From positions 62,001 to 126,000 of the forward strand of contig NZ_FCOI02000012.1 of assembly GCF_001544795.2 (NCBI RefSeq): a stretch of DNA of 64,000 bases, given 5' to 3'. The notes under the pieces were generated by a model, which saw nothing but the letters and a program-made list of their open reading frames with translations, was not told the DNA's origin and searched no databases. Each line of letters starts with the position of its first letter. The stretch's first letter is position 1. Origin of the DNA: Caballeronia temeraria (GTDB lineage Bacteria > Pseudomonadota > Gammaproteobacteria > Burkholderiales > Burkholderiaceae). This document shows, piece after piece, positions 1-8,106 of this stretch. Position numbers and translations under genes: made by a program.

Positions 1-867
1 CCGGCATCGATGGTGAAGACCTCGCAGCTCGCCTATCTGCGCACGCTCGACGATGCGGTGCTCATCGGCAAGCGTCTGCGCGAGAGTCACGCGAAGCGTC
101 TGCTCGTGATAGGCGGCGGATGGATCGGCCTCGAGGTCGCGGCGACCGCGAGAAAGCTCGGCGTCGATGTCACGGTGATCGAAGGCGCGCCGCGTTTGTG
201 CGGACGTTCGGTGCCGGAGAGCGTGTCGGCGTTTCTGTTGAAGCTGCATCGCGATAACGGTGTCGATGTGCGGCTCGATGCGTCGCTCGTGTCGCTCGAA
301 GACTGCGAATGCGGCGTGCGTGCTCGCCTCGCCGATGGCACCACGCTCGACGCAGGATTCGCCGTCGCGGGCATCGGTCTCGCGCCGCATACGGCGATCG
401 CCGAAAGCGCGGGCATCGAGGTGAATGACGGCATCGTCGTCGATGAATTCGGCGCAACCAATGATGCCGACGTGTTCGCTTGCGGCGATGTCGCCAATCA
501 CCCGAATGCGTGGTTGAAGCGCCGCGTGCGTCTCGAATCGTGGGCGAACGCGCAGAACCAGGCGATCGCGACGGCGCGCGCGGTGCTCGGCGTGCGCACG
601 CCGTACGCGGAGATTCCCTGGTTCTGGTCGGATCAGTACGACGTGAACCTGCAGATTCTCGGCGACATTCCGCCCGGCGCGACGCCCGTCGTGCGTGGCG
701 ATCTGGAAGCACGTCGCGCATCGCTCTTCTTCTTCGATGGCGATGCATTGCGCGGCGTAATCGCGATCAACGCGACGCGCGATCTGAAGGTCGCGAAGAA
801 ATGGATGAGCCAGGGGCGCGCGGTCGACATCGCGGCGCTTGCGGACACCGCGAAAGCACTCGCATAA
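1..867 (+). CDS. FAD-dependent oxidoreductase, ferredoxin/rubredoxin reductase type (5' end missing)
   Basis: The reading frame is open from base 1, so the gene starts upstream and the N-terminal FAD Rossmann motif is missing. The visible part has the second dinucleotide-binding motif (VIGGGWIGLEVA, NADH site), a typical pyridine-nucleotide-disulfide core with ACGDVAN for FAD contact, and a C-terminal Reductase_C region (PWFWSDQYDVNLQILG). Such proteins pass electrons from NADH to a ferredoxin or rubredoxin that feeds a dioxygenase or P450. The partner oxygenase is not in the window. An MFS transporter follows after 20 bases on the same strand, so a catabolic operon for an aromatic or similar compound is likely. 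The exact substrate is unknown. Confidence 0.85.
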   Translation, partial: PASMVKTSQLAYLRTLDDAVLIGKRLRESHAKRLLVIGGGWIGLEVAATARKLGVDVTVIEGAPRLCGRSVPESVSAFLLKLHRDNGVDVRLDASLVSLEDCECGVRARLADGTTLDAGFAVAGIGLAPHTAIAESAGIEVNDGIVVDEFGATNDADVFACGDVANHPNAWLKRRVRLESWANAQNQAIATARAVLGVRTPYAEIPWFWSDQYDVNLQILGDIPPGATPVVRGDLEARRASLFFFDGDALRGVIAINATRDLKVAKKWMSQGRAVDIAALADTAKALA

Positions 868-887
868 ACGTACAGACGGGAGCAGGC

Positions 888-2315
888 ATGAGGAGCATGA
901 GCAACACGGCCGTTCAGCACGGCGGCACGGCCACGACAGTCGCCGACGCAGCTTCGGCCGCTCACGCGGTCACGAAAGGATCGATCATCGCGCGCATCGA
1001 GCGGCTGCCCGCCAACGCGATGCAAGTGCGCGCGCGGATTCTGATCGGCGCGGCGACGTTCTTCGATGGCTTCGATGTCATCGTCATCGCGGCGACCTTG
1101 CCGCTACTCATCCAGAGCTGGGGGCTTACGCCGGGGCAGGTCGGTTTTCTGATCGCGTCGGGATCGATCGGGCAGCTAGTCGGAGCGTTCCTGTTTCCGT
1201 CGCTCGCCGAGCGCTTCGGGCGCGTGCGTTCGATTGCGTGGAGTTCGGGCATCATCGGACTGACGAGCATCGCACGCGGGTTCGCGCCTTCGTTCGCGGT
1301 GTTCGTCGCGTTGCGTATCGTGCAGGGACTGGGTCTCGGCGGCGAGTTGCCGGTGGCGGCCACGTACATCAACGAGATCACGCGCGCGCATGGACGCGGA
1401 CGTTTCGTACTCCTTTACGAGATCGTGTTTCCCATCGGCCTGCTCGCATCGAATGCGCTAGGCGCGTGGATCGTGCCGCGCTTCGGCTGGGAAGCGATGT
1501 ATTTCATCGGCGGGATTCCGCTCGTCCTGTTCTTCCTGCTGCGCACGCTGGTGCCCGAGTCGCCGCGCTGGCTCGGTGAGCGCGGCCGCATGGATGAAGC
1601 AGGCGATGCGCTTTCCGCTTTCGAAGCGACCGTGAAGCAGCCGCTGCCGCCGCTCGGCAATCTCGCCGAATTCGAAGCGATGGCGAATCGGCATCCGAAG
1701 CGCCGTCGTCTCGATCTGATCGGGCCGGCGTATCTGAAGCGCACGATCGCCGTCGCACTGTTGTGGATGACATGCGGCGTGCTTCAGTACGGTCTTTCGA
1801 CGTGGCTGCCGACGATTTACAAGACCGTCTATCACGCGCCGTTGCAGCTCGCGTTGAATCTTGCTGTGGCGGCGTCGGTGCTCGGCGTCATCGGCTCGCT
1901 GACGTGCGCGCTGATCGTCGATAAGGTCGGACGCAAGCCGGTCATCAACTGGTCGTTCGTGTTGTGCGCGGTGTCGCTGGTATGCGCGGGCGTGTTCGTC
2001 ACGCAGTCCGTGTATGTCGTCGCGACGTTCTGCGCGCTGGCGCTCGGCTTCATGGCTTGCGGCTTTATCACCGCTTATGTCTATACGCCGGAGTTGTATC
2101 CGACCAGCATCCGCGCATTCGGATGCGGCTTAGGCGGCGCATGGCTCAAGATCGCCGCGATCTTCGCGCCCGCGCTCGTCGGCAAGACCCTGATGGGCGG
2201 GAACATGAACGTCGCGTTTTATGCGCTCGCGGTGGTGCCGGTCGTTGCGGCGGTGGCGGTGCATTTCATGGGGATCGAGACGAAGGGGAAAGTGCTGGAG
2301 CAGTTGGAGGTGTGA
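888..2315 (+). CDS. MFS transporter, aromatic-acid/sugar-porter type
   Basis: This is a 475-residue, 12-helix MFS permease. The loop 2-3 signature (LAERFGR) and the ESPRWL motif before the central loop are typical of the sugar-porter and aromatic acid:H+ symporter branches. The longer open frame beginning near 480 runs through the reductase gene and is rejected. ATG at 888 follows a purine-rich stretch (acgggagcagg); a second in-frame ATG at 897 is also possible. It is probably co-transcribed with the upstream reductase gene and imports that pathway's substrate, which cannot be named from sequence. It ends just before a shared terminator hairpin facing tssC. Confidence 0.85.
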   Translation: MRSMSNTAVQHGGTATTVADAASAAHAVTKGSIIARIERLPANAMQVRARILIGAATFFDGFDVIVIAATLPLLIQSWGLTPGQVGFLIASGSIGQLVGAFLFPSLAERFGRVRSIAWSSGIIGLTSIARGFAPSFAVFVALRIVQGLGLGGELPVAATYINEITRAHGRGRFVLLYEIVFPIGLLASNALGAWIVPRFGWEAMYFIGGIPLVLFFLLRTLVPESPRWLGERGRMDEAGDALSAFEATVKQPLPPLGNLAEFEAMANRHPKRRRLDLIGPAYLKRTIAVALLWMTCGVLQYGLSTWLPTIYKTVYHAPLQLALNLAVAASVLGVIGSLTCALIVDKVGRKPVINWSFVLCAVSLVCAGVFVTQSVYVVATFCALALGFMACGFITAYVYTPELYPTSIRAFGCGLGGAWLKIAAIFAPALVGKTLMGGNMNVAFYALAVVPVVAAVAVHFMGIETKGKVLEQLEV

Positions 2316-2338
2316 GGGTTGGTTCGTTGAAAACGAAA

Positions 2339-2371
2339 ACGCCGGAGCGTCCCGCAAGGGCGCTCCGGCGT
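2339..2371. terminator. Bidirectional intrinsic terminator between MFS gene and tssC
   Basis: The arms acgccggagcg (2339-2349) and cgctccggcgt (2361-2371) are a perfect 11-bp inverted repeat with an 11-base loop. The A-rich bases just before it (gaaaacgaaa) become a T-rich tail on the minus strand, so it best terminates the tssBC transcript. It could also stop readthrough from the MFS gene. Confidence 0.8.
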
Positions 2372-2393
2372 CTACACACACTATCGCGAAGAA

Positions 2394-3947
2394 TCAGCTC
2401 TTCGCTTTCGGCATCTGCGAAACCAGCGACAAGCCGATATCCATGCCTTCCACCTGGAAGTGCGGCACGACGAAGAGCTTGATGCGGAAGAAGCCGGGGT
2501 TATCCTCGATATCCTCGACCGTCACCTTCGCCTCACGCAACGGATGCGAAGCCTGAAGTTCATCGCCCGGATCCTTCATCTCGGTGACGAGGCCCTTGAT
2601 CCAGTTGTTGAGTTCCAACTCGAGCAGACGCCGGTCCTTTGTCGTGCCGATGTTCTCGCGCTGAATCAGCTTCAGATAATGCGCGATGCGCGACAGCAAG
2701 AAGATATACGGCAGACGCGCGTTGATACGGCTGTTCGCGGTCGCTTCCTTCGTCTCGTAGAGCGCGGGCTTCTGCGTCGAATTCGCCGAGAAGAAACACG
2801 CGAAATCGTGGTTCTTGTAGAACGAAAGCGGAATGAAGCCGAGGTTCGCGAACTCGAATTCACGCGTCTCCGGAATGAGCACTTCCGTCGGGATCTTCGG
2901 CTGTACGCCGGTGCCGAGATCATACAAATGCACCGGGAGATCTTCGACCTTGCCGCCTGCCTGCGGACCGCGAATCTGCACGCACCAGCCGTTATTTACG
3001 AAGCTGCGCGACATGTTCGCCGCGAACGCGAACGACGCGTTCACCCACAGGTAACGATCATGGTCCGGGCCCTTGACCTGCTCTTCGTAGTTGAATCCGC
3101 GCACGGGCGTCGTGTCCTTGCCGTACGGCAGGCGACCGAGCACGCGCGGCATCACGAGACCGACGTAGCGCGCGTCGTCCGTGTCGCGGAAACTCTTCCA
3201 CTTGATGTATTCGGCGCGATCGAAATAGTTGCCGATATCCTGAATCGCCGCGACTTCTTCCATCGACTTCTTGCCGAAGAAGGCCGCACCCACCGAACCG
3301 ATAAACGGCATGTGCGCCGCCGCCGCGACCTTCGAGATGTTGCGCAGCAACGCCACGTCCTGCGGCGAGTTGGCGAACTCGAAATCGCTGACCATCGCGC
3401 TGATCGGCTGGCCGCCCGGCGTGTCGTACTCCTCGATGTACGTCAGGCGATACAGGCCGCTCTGGATCAGTTCCGGCGCGTCCTCGAAATCGCGCACCAG
3501 CGCGTCCTTCGATACATCCAGCACTTCGATGCGCGCATTCTTGCGGAAATCCGTGCGCGACACGAGCATCTTCAGACCGCGCCAGCGGCCTTCCAGCGCC
3601 TGGAATTCGGGATTGTGCATGACCGAATCGAGCTGCCGGCTGATCTGTCGGTCGAGCTGACCGATGAAGAAATCGAGCAGCGACTTGTCGAGACGGTCCA
3701 CCGGCTTGCTCGTCTGCGCGACGAGATCGAGGAAGGCGCCCATGCCGCGCGCGAGCCGTTCGTCGGCCGACGCTTCGGAAAGCATGTCGTTATCGCGGAA
3801 TGCTTCGAGCGGACGGGCCTCTGCAACCGGGCTCAGATTGATTTTGTCGCAAAGCGCTGCATAGACGCTGTCGCCATACGACGCTTGCGGAGCGTCGAGC
3901 ACAATGGTTTCGCCAGCGGCGCTCGCGCGGACTTCTTTCTTACTCAT
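2394..3947 (-). CDS. tssC: Type VI secretion contractile sheath large subunit TssC (VipB)
   Basis: At 517 residues this is the normal length for TssC/EvpB. The central region and the C-terminal half (for example the FEFANLGFIPLSFYKNHDF stretch and the end FFRIKLFVVPHFQVEGMDI) are characteristic of the sheath large subunit. TssC pairs with TssB to form the cytoplasmic sheath around the Hcp tube; its contraction drives secretion. It lies 55 bases after tssB on the same strand, has a good ribosome site (agga six bases before ATG), and is followed by a strong terminator. The tssBC operon therefore ends here and does not continue into hcp, tssE, tssF and tssG as in most T6SS loci. Confidence 0.97.
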   Translation of the reverse strand: MSKKEVRASAAGETIVLDAPQASYGDSVYAALCDKINLSPVAEARPLEAFRDNDMLSEASADERLARGMGAFLDLVAQTSKPVDRLDKSLLDFFIGQLDRQISRQLDSVMHNPEFQALEGRWRGLKMLVSRTDFRKNARIEVLDVSKDALVRDFEDAPELIQSGLYRLTYIEEYDTPGGQPISAMVSDFEFANSPQDVALLRNISKVAAAAHMPFIGSVGAAFFGKKSMEEVAAIQDIGNYFDRAEYIKWKSFRDTDDARYVGLVMPRVLGRLPYGKDTTPVRGFNYEEQVKGPDHDRYLWVNASFAFAANMSRSFVNNGWCVQIRGPQAGGKVEDLPVHLYDLGTGVQPKIPTEVLIPETREFEFANLGFIPLSFYKNHDFACFFSANSTQKPALYETKEATANSRINARLPYIFLLSRIAHYLKLIQRENIGTTKDRRLLELELNNWIKGLVTEMKDPGDELQASHPLREAKVTVEDIEDNPGFFRIKLFVVPHFQVEGMDIGLSLVSQMPKAKS

Positions 3948-4002
3948 TGATTGTCCTGTCTGGAAAGCTTGTCGATTGAAGCGTGAAGAAGGCTGACGAG
4001 AT

Positions 4003-4518
4003 TCAGGCGTGGCCTTCAGGCTGTGTTGCGGCCGTCGCGATCTGCGAGAGCTCGCCGCGCAGCTTGTCAGAGAGTTCCTTGTTCTTCAGGATCTTTTCGA
4101 ACTCGCGACGGAACGTGCCGTTGTCGAGCAGATTCGACTTCAGATCTCGCAGCAGATTGCGCACGGCGAGCAGCGCCTGAAGTTCCGGAATCTGACGTGC
4201 TACTTGTTCCGGCTCGAAGTCCTTCATCGAACGGAAAGAAAGATTGACCGGCATTTCGGAACCGTCGCTTGCGAGCGTGTTTTCCGTGGCGAACTTCAGA
4301 TCCGGCGCGTAGTCGGCGAGAACCGCGTCGAAGTTGTTCTTGTCGATGTTGACCTTCTTGCGCTCGGAAAGCGGCGCCTGTTCACGGCCCGCGCTGAAAT
4401 CTCCCGCGACCAGCAGCTTCAGCGGCAATTCGACCTTCTTTTGAGCGCCACCCGTGTGCAGATCGAGCGTGATCGAAACGCGACTTTTGGGAATCTCTCT
4501 CTGGAAGCTATCCATCAA
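4003..4518 (-). CDS. tssB: Type VI secretion contractile sheath small subunit TssB (VipA)
   Basis: This 171-residue protein has the TssB hallmarks: an N-terminal VSITLDLHTGGAQKKVELPLK region, LLVAGDFS, then a conserved acidic segment and an LLRDLKSNLLDN helix. TssB interlocks with TssC to build the contractile sheath, which the ClpV ATPase disassembles. The start at 4518 has an aaggat ribosome site five bases upstream. It heads a two-gene tssB-tssC operon divergent from tssL, across a 452-base AT-rich control region. Confidence 0.96.
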   Translation of the reverse strand: MMDSFQREIPKSRVSITLDLHTGGAQKKVELPLKLLVAGDFSAGREQAPLSERKKVNIDKNNFDAVLADYAPDLKFATENTLASDGSEMPVNLSFRSMKDFEPEQVARQIPELQALLAVRNLLRDLKSNLLDNGTFRREFEKILKNKELSDKLRGELSQIATAATQPEGHA

Positions 4519-4970
4519 TAATCCTTACTAAATTAATCAAACACATCTCGAATCCGAGACACTATGCGGAAGGGCGATGATCGGTTTCAAGCGCCCGGCC
4601 TGAACATTTCGTTCAATTTTTCGCAGACATTAGAACAGGTTTCATACCAAACCAAAAGAATCTCACGTCTGCCGCCTTATTCAGCAATCCGCAGCTTTTG
4701 GATACGGATTGCCATTGATAAACAATGGCTTTTTTTTCAATCCCCTCCGGCCGATAAATTTTTTTGGCACATTAATTGACAGTTCGCAGTGTTGTGCCTG
4801 CTCTTTCCGCCCAATCCGCGCCTGCCCTGCCACGCCAGCAAGTACCTGATTCCGCTCCCATTTCGCCTTGTCGTTCCATTTATAACCTGTCTATATCGTG
4901 AGTATACGAATGATGCCCTCGACGATAGAATCGCTCCCCACATAAACAATCAGCATCGCGAAATACATTC
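4519..4970. promoter_or_regulatory. AT-rich divergent control region between tssB and tssL
   Basis: This gene-free stretch has clearly lower G+C than its neighbours, with A/T runs around 4730-4765. It must carry the promoters of both T6SS half-operons. TGGCAC (4765-4770), five bases, then TTGA resembles a sigma-54 site, but the usual GC at -12 reads GA, so this is weak. TTGACA at 4776-4781 has no convincing -10 at 17 bases. The low G+C would suit silencing by an H-NS/MvaT-type protein; that is inference. No small gene is supported here. Confidence 0.5.
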
Positions 4971-5708
4971 ATGGGGATCAGTAACCCGCTGCGCACGTCC
5001 CAGCCGCAACCGCGTCTCGTCGAAGCATCGCCCGGTGCCGCGGCATCCTCCATCGCCGGTATTTGCGATCTGCTTCGCGACACCGCGCTCTTCGTCACGA
5101 ATCTGTCGACGGGCGGCGTCGCAGAAAATTTCGCTGCATTGCGGACGCGCTGCGCGTCGATGATCGCGGATTTCAGCAACGCGCTCGAACGCCGCGGCTA
5201 TCCCGACGACGTGCGCGATGACGCGTTGAAAGCGCAATGCGCACTGCTCGATGAAACGGCCCTGCATCATCTCTCCCGCGACGACAAACCCCTGTGGTCC
5301 GCGCAGCCCTTGCAAGTCGAGAAATTCAAGCAGCACGATGCGGGTGAACGCGTGTTCGAGCGGCTCGAGTTCCGCATGCGCGAGCGCTCACCGCAAGTCG
5401 ATCTGCTCGAATGCTTTGCGGCGATTCTCGGGCTCGGCTTTCGCGGACGATACGCGCTCGACGGCGAAAACGAGCGGCGCGCACTTATCGCGGAACTGAA
5501 TGCACTGATCGAGCGACTTCGGCCTCAAAGCGAGCGCTCATTCGTCATCGACCAGCGGGACCGGCGTTTGCGCGACTGGCTTAGGCGCATCTCGCCGTGG
5601 GCTATCGCCGGCATCGGTTGCGCCGTCGCACTCGTCACGTGGTTCATCTGGCACATCGCACTCGACGCGCAACTCGCCGCGCTGCTTTCGACAGCCGTCA
5701 AACCGTGA
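4971..5708 (+). CDS. tssL: Type VI secretion membrane-complex protein TssL (DotU/IcmH)
   Basis: This 245-residue protein begins with a variable tail, then the DotU-type cytoplasmic domain (LLRDTALFVTNLSTGG; later LLECFAAILGLGFRGRY). It ends with one transmembrane helix near residues 205-226 and a short periplasmic tail, as expected for tail-anchored TssL. It lacks the peptidoglycan-binding OmpA domain that is fused in some TssL proteins; the next gene supplies one separately. TssL normally forms the inner-membrane anchor with TssM and TssJ, neither of which is in the window. The ribosome site before ATG 4971 is weak, so the start is less certain than the family call. Confidence 0.9.
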   Translation: MGISNPLRTSQPQPRLVEASPGAAASSIAGICDLLRDTALFVTNLSTGGVAENFAALRTRCASMIADFSNALERRGYPDDVRDDALKAQCALLDETALHHLSRDDKPLWSAQPLQVEKFKQHDAGERVFERLEFRMRERSPQVDLLECFAAILGLGFRGRYALDGENERRALIAELNALIERLRPQSERSFVIDQRDRRLRDWLRRISPWAIAGIGCAVALVTWFIWHIALDAQLAALLSTAVKP

Positions 5709-5713
5709 GCGCC

Positions 5714-7396
5714 ATGCAAAAACTGGGCTACCCGGCGCGCACGATCATCGTTTTCGCCGCGCTTCTCGCGCTCGCCGTGCACTGGGTCGTGCAACCCTTC
5801 GGCAAGCAATGGATCTGGCTCTCCACCGTCTGCATTCTGGTCTTCGCCGCGAGCCTCGTCGGCTGGCGCACGCGGCAGTTGTCGCGCGCGCGCGAACGCA
5901 GCACGCATATCCTGAAAGCGCTGGGCGCGGCGACCGTCGACATTCCGCTGAACCTGCGGACCCGCATGCCGCTCGTGCTCGTGACGGGCGATGCGCTCGC
6001 CTCGCTGTTCGATCACGGTGCAAGCAGGCCGCGTCTCGTGTTCATCGGCGACGGCGCGATCTGGCTGCGCGTGGATCGTCCGCAGGATCTGCCCGAAATT
6101 GCGCTCGCGATGCACCAGTGGCGCGATGGCCTGCCGCCCGATGGCGTCGTGTTGAGCATCGCGCCCGCGTTCCACGCCGATGCCGACGCGCTCGCACAAC
6201 GTCTGCGCGTGGCGCGCCAGGCACTCGCGGATGCATCACGCGTCGTGAGTGCACGCCTGCCGGGTTACATCGCCGTATATCAGCGGCTGACGCGCCTCGC
6301 ACCGCGCGATGCGAACGCGGCGCGCCAGTGGTATAGCGTGGCGGCAGGCGTACCGTTCATCGACGCAAAGCGCTTCGACGCCATCGTCCGGACGGCGGAA
6401 GACGAAGCGCGCCGTCGCGCGGATGATCGTTACGCGTCCGCTCACGCTGCAGCGCTGGCATCGATCATCGGATGGACGCAGCGCGCCGTGTTCGGCACGC
6501 TCACCGATCCACGCCAGCCGGCCGCGCCCTGGGCGCTTCATGGCGCGGGGTGGATCGATTGCGGCCCCGCGAGCGATGCAACCCGACCGTGGGAGCGCGA
6601 TGTGCAGATGCAAACGTGCATCGCGCCCGCGACCGTCGATGCGACGCCAGCACCGTGGCCGCTGCCGCAATCGCTGATCGAATCGATGCCACGCCGTCGC
6701 GCGACGTCGCCGCGCATCGTCGCCTTGGCGCATGCCGTCGGCATCATCGCGATCTTCGCGGGCGCAGCGTTTATCGGCGCAGGCCGTCACAACGCGAAGC
6801 TGCTCGACCGCGTGCATGCCGATCTGGATCGCTATGTATCCATCACGCCCGATCACGACGCCGCGCGCCGCGATGCGTTGCGGGCGCTTGTCGCCGACCG
6901 GGACGAGCTCGACCGCTACGCTCGAACGGGCGTCCCGCTCAAACTGTCCTTCGGGCTGTATCACGGCGCGCAATTATTGCCGCCCTTGAATGCGGCGATC
7001 GCGAGCTATCAGCCACCGCCGCCTCCGCCCGCCGTCGTGACACTCGACAGCATGTCGCTCTTCGACAGCGGCAAGGCGCAACTGAAGCAGGGTTCCGCGC
7101 GAGTGCTCGTCGAAGCGGTCGAAATGATCAAGGCGAATCCCGGCAAACGGATACTGGTCGCGGGCCATACGGACAATGTGGGCGACGCCGCAAGCAACTT
7201 GCGACTATCGAACGCGCGTGCCGCGGCGTTACGCGACTGGCTCATCGAAGCCTCCGCCATTCCGGCGACGCAGTTCGCGGTTCAAGGCTACGGCGACACA
7301 CGCCCCATCGTCCCGAATGACACCCCCGCCGGGCGCGCGAAGAATCGCCGTGTCGAAATCACGCTGGTGCCGGATACCGCGAACAACACGAACTGA
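5714..7396 (+). CDS. T6SS-associated OmpA-domain membrane protein
   Basis: From ATG 5714 this encodes 560 residues; GTG 5705, overlapping the tssL stop, is an alternative. Two membrane helices lie at about residues 8-45 and a third near 335-357. A proline run (PPPPPPAV) follows, then a C-terminal OmpA/MotB-type domain with the peptidoglycan-binding pattern NLRLSNARAAALRDWL and GYGDTRPI. The domain probably tethers the secretion complex to the cell wall, doing the job of the OmpA extension missing from TssL. The long middle part (about 50-330) matches no domain I can name. It lies five bases after tssL, so co-expression is nearly certain. Confidence 0.8.
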   Translation: MQKLGYPARTIIVFAALLALAVHWVVQPFGKQWIWLSTVCILVFAASLVGWRTRQLSRARERSTHILKALGAATVDIPLNLRTRMPLVLVTGDALASLFDHGASRPRLVFIGDGAIWLRVDRPQDLPEIALAMHQWRDGLPPDGVVLSIAPAFHADADALAQRLRVARQALADASRVVSARLPGYIAVYQRLTRLAPRDANAARQWYSVAAGVPFIDAKRFDAIVRTAEDEARRRADDRYASAHAAALASIIGWTQRAVFGTLTDPRQPAAPWALHGAGWIDCGPASDATRPWERDVQMQTCIAPATVDATPAPWPLPQSLIESMPRRRATSPRIVALAHAVGIIAIFAGAAFIGAGRHNAKLLDRVHADLDRYVSITPDHDAARRDALRALVADRDELDRYARTGVPLKLSFGLYHGAQLLPPLNAAIASYQPPPPPPAVVTLDSMSLFDSGKAQLKQGSARVLVEAVEMIKANPGKRILVAGHTDNVGDAASNLRLSNARAAALRDWLIEASAIPATQFAVQGYGDTRPIVPNDTPAGRAKNRRVEITLVPDTANNTN

Positions 7397-7495
7397 CATC
7401 GCGAATCGAATCCCCGGAGTTCTCTTTCCGGGATCTTGTCGCTCGGAGAAATCTATTTCTGAGCATTGCTTGGCAGTACCAAAGAGGAGTAGTAA

Positions 7496-7981
7496 ATGGC
7501 AATTCCCGCATATATGTGGCTCAAGGATGACGGCGGCGCCGACATCAAGGGTTCCGTCACCGTGCAAAGCCGCGAAGGCAGCGTCGAAATCGTCGCGTTC
7601 GATCATGGCGTGCATATTCCGACCGATGGCAACACCGGCAAGCTTACGGGCACGCGCGTGCACGCGCCGGTCACGCTGACCAAGGAAACCGATTCGTCGA
7701 CGCCGTATCTGTACAAGGCGGTGACGAGCGGCCAGACGCTGAAGTCGGTCGAGATCAAGTGGTACAAGATCGACGACGCGGGCAAGGAGAAGGAATACTT
7801 CAACACCAAGCTCGACAACGTCAAGGTCGTCGCCGTGCGTCCGAAGATGCTCGACATCAAGAATCCGGATTACGAGAAGCACAATCATCTGGAAGAAGTC
7901 GAACTGCGCTACGAACAGATCACCTGGTCGTACAAGGACGGCAACATCATCCACAAGGACACGTGGAACGAGCGCGCGTAA
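7496..7981 (+). CDS. hcp: Type VI secretion tube protein Hcp (TssD)
   Basis: This 161-residue protein is full-length Hcp: it starts MAIPAYMWLKDDGG, has the GKLTGTRVHAPVTL segment, and ends in the conserved ITWSYKDGNIIHKDTW strand. Hcp forms hexameric rings that stack into the inner tube and is also secreted. The ribosome site is very strong (gaggag six bases before ATG) and a hairpin follows the gene, both fitting high expression. It is located between the OmpA-domain gene and clpV. Confidence 0.97.
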   Translation: MAIPAYMWLKDDGGADIKGSVTVQSREGSVEIVAFDHGVHIPTDGNTGKLTGTRVHAPVTLTKETDSSTPYLYKAVTSGQTLKSVEIKWYKIDDAGKEKEYFNTKLDNVKVVAVRPKMLDIKNPDYEKHNHLEEVELRYEQITWSYKDGNIIHKDTWNERA

Positions 7982-8022
7982 GCGACTCGATTGAACGGCT
8001 CATGACAACGTGAGTCGTTGAA

Positions 8023-8052
8023 GCCGGCCCGCTCTGCGGGCTGGTTGTTCTT
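8023..8052 (+). terminator. Hairpin after hcp
   Basis: The arms ccggcccgc (8024-8032) and gcgggctgg (8036-8044) pair with one G-U wobble around a tct loop, followed by ttgttcttct. This resembles a weak intrinsic terminator or a 3' stabilising hairpin. It could keep hcp mRNA more abundant than clpV mRNA. Confidence 0.55.
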
Positions 8053-8106
8053 CTGCACCGCCAATCGCCTCCACGCCTTATTCATTCCCTCCTCACCGGA
8101 CTTCAT

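Noticed and set aside
480..887. An in-frame extension of the MFS gene into the reductase gene.
   Set aside because: The extension is basic, domain-free and overlaps a certain gene; ATG 888 gives the normal MFS length.
2460..3950. A 496-codon frame opposite tssC.
   Set aside because: It is an antisense shadow; tssC on the other strand is certain.
4765..4780. A sigma-54 promoter for tssL.
   Set aside because: TGGCAC-N5-TTGA has the wrong base at the critical -12 position, so it is only mentioned within the control region.
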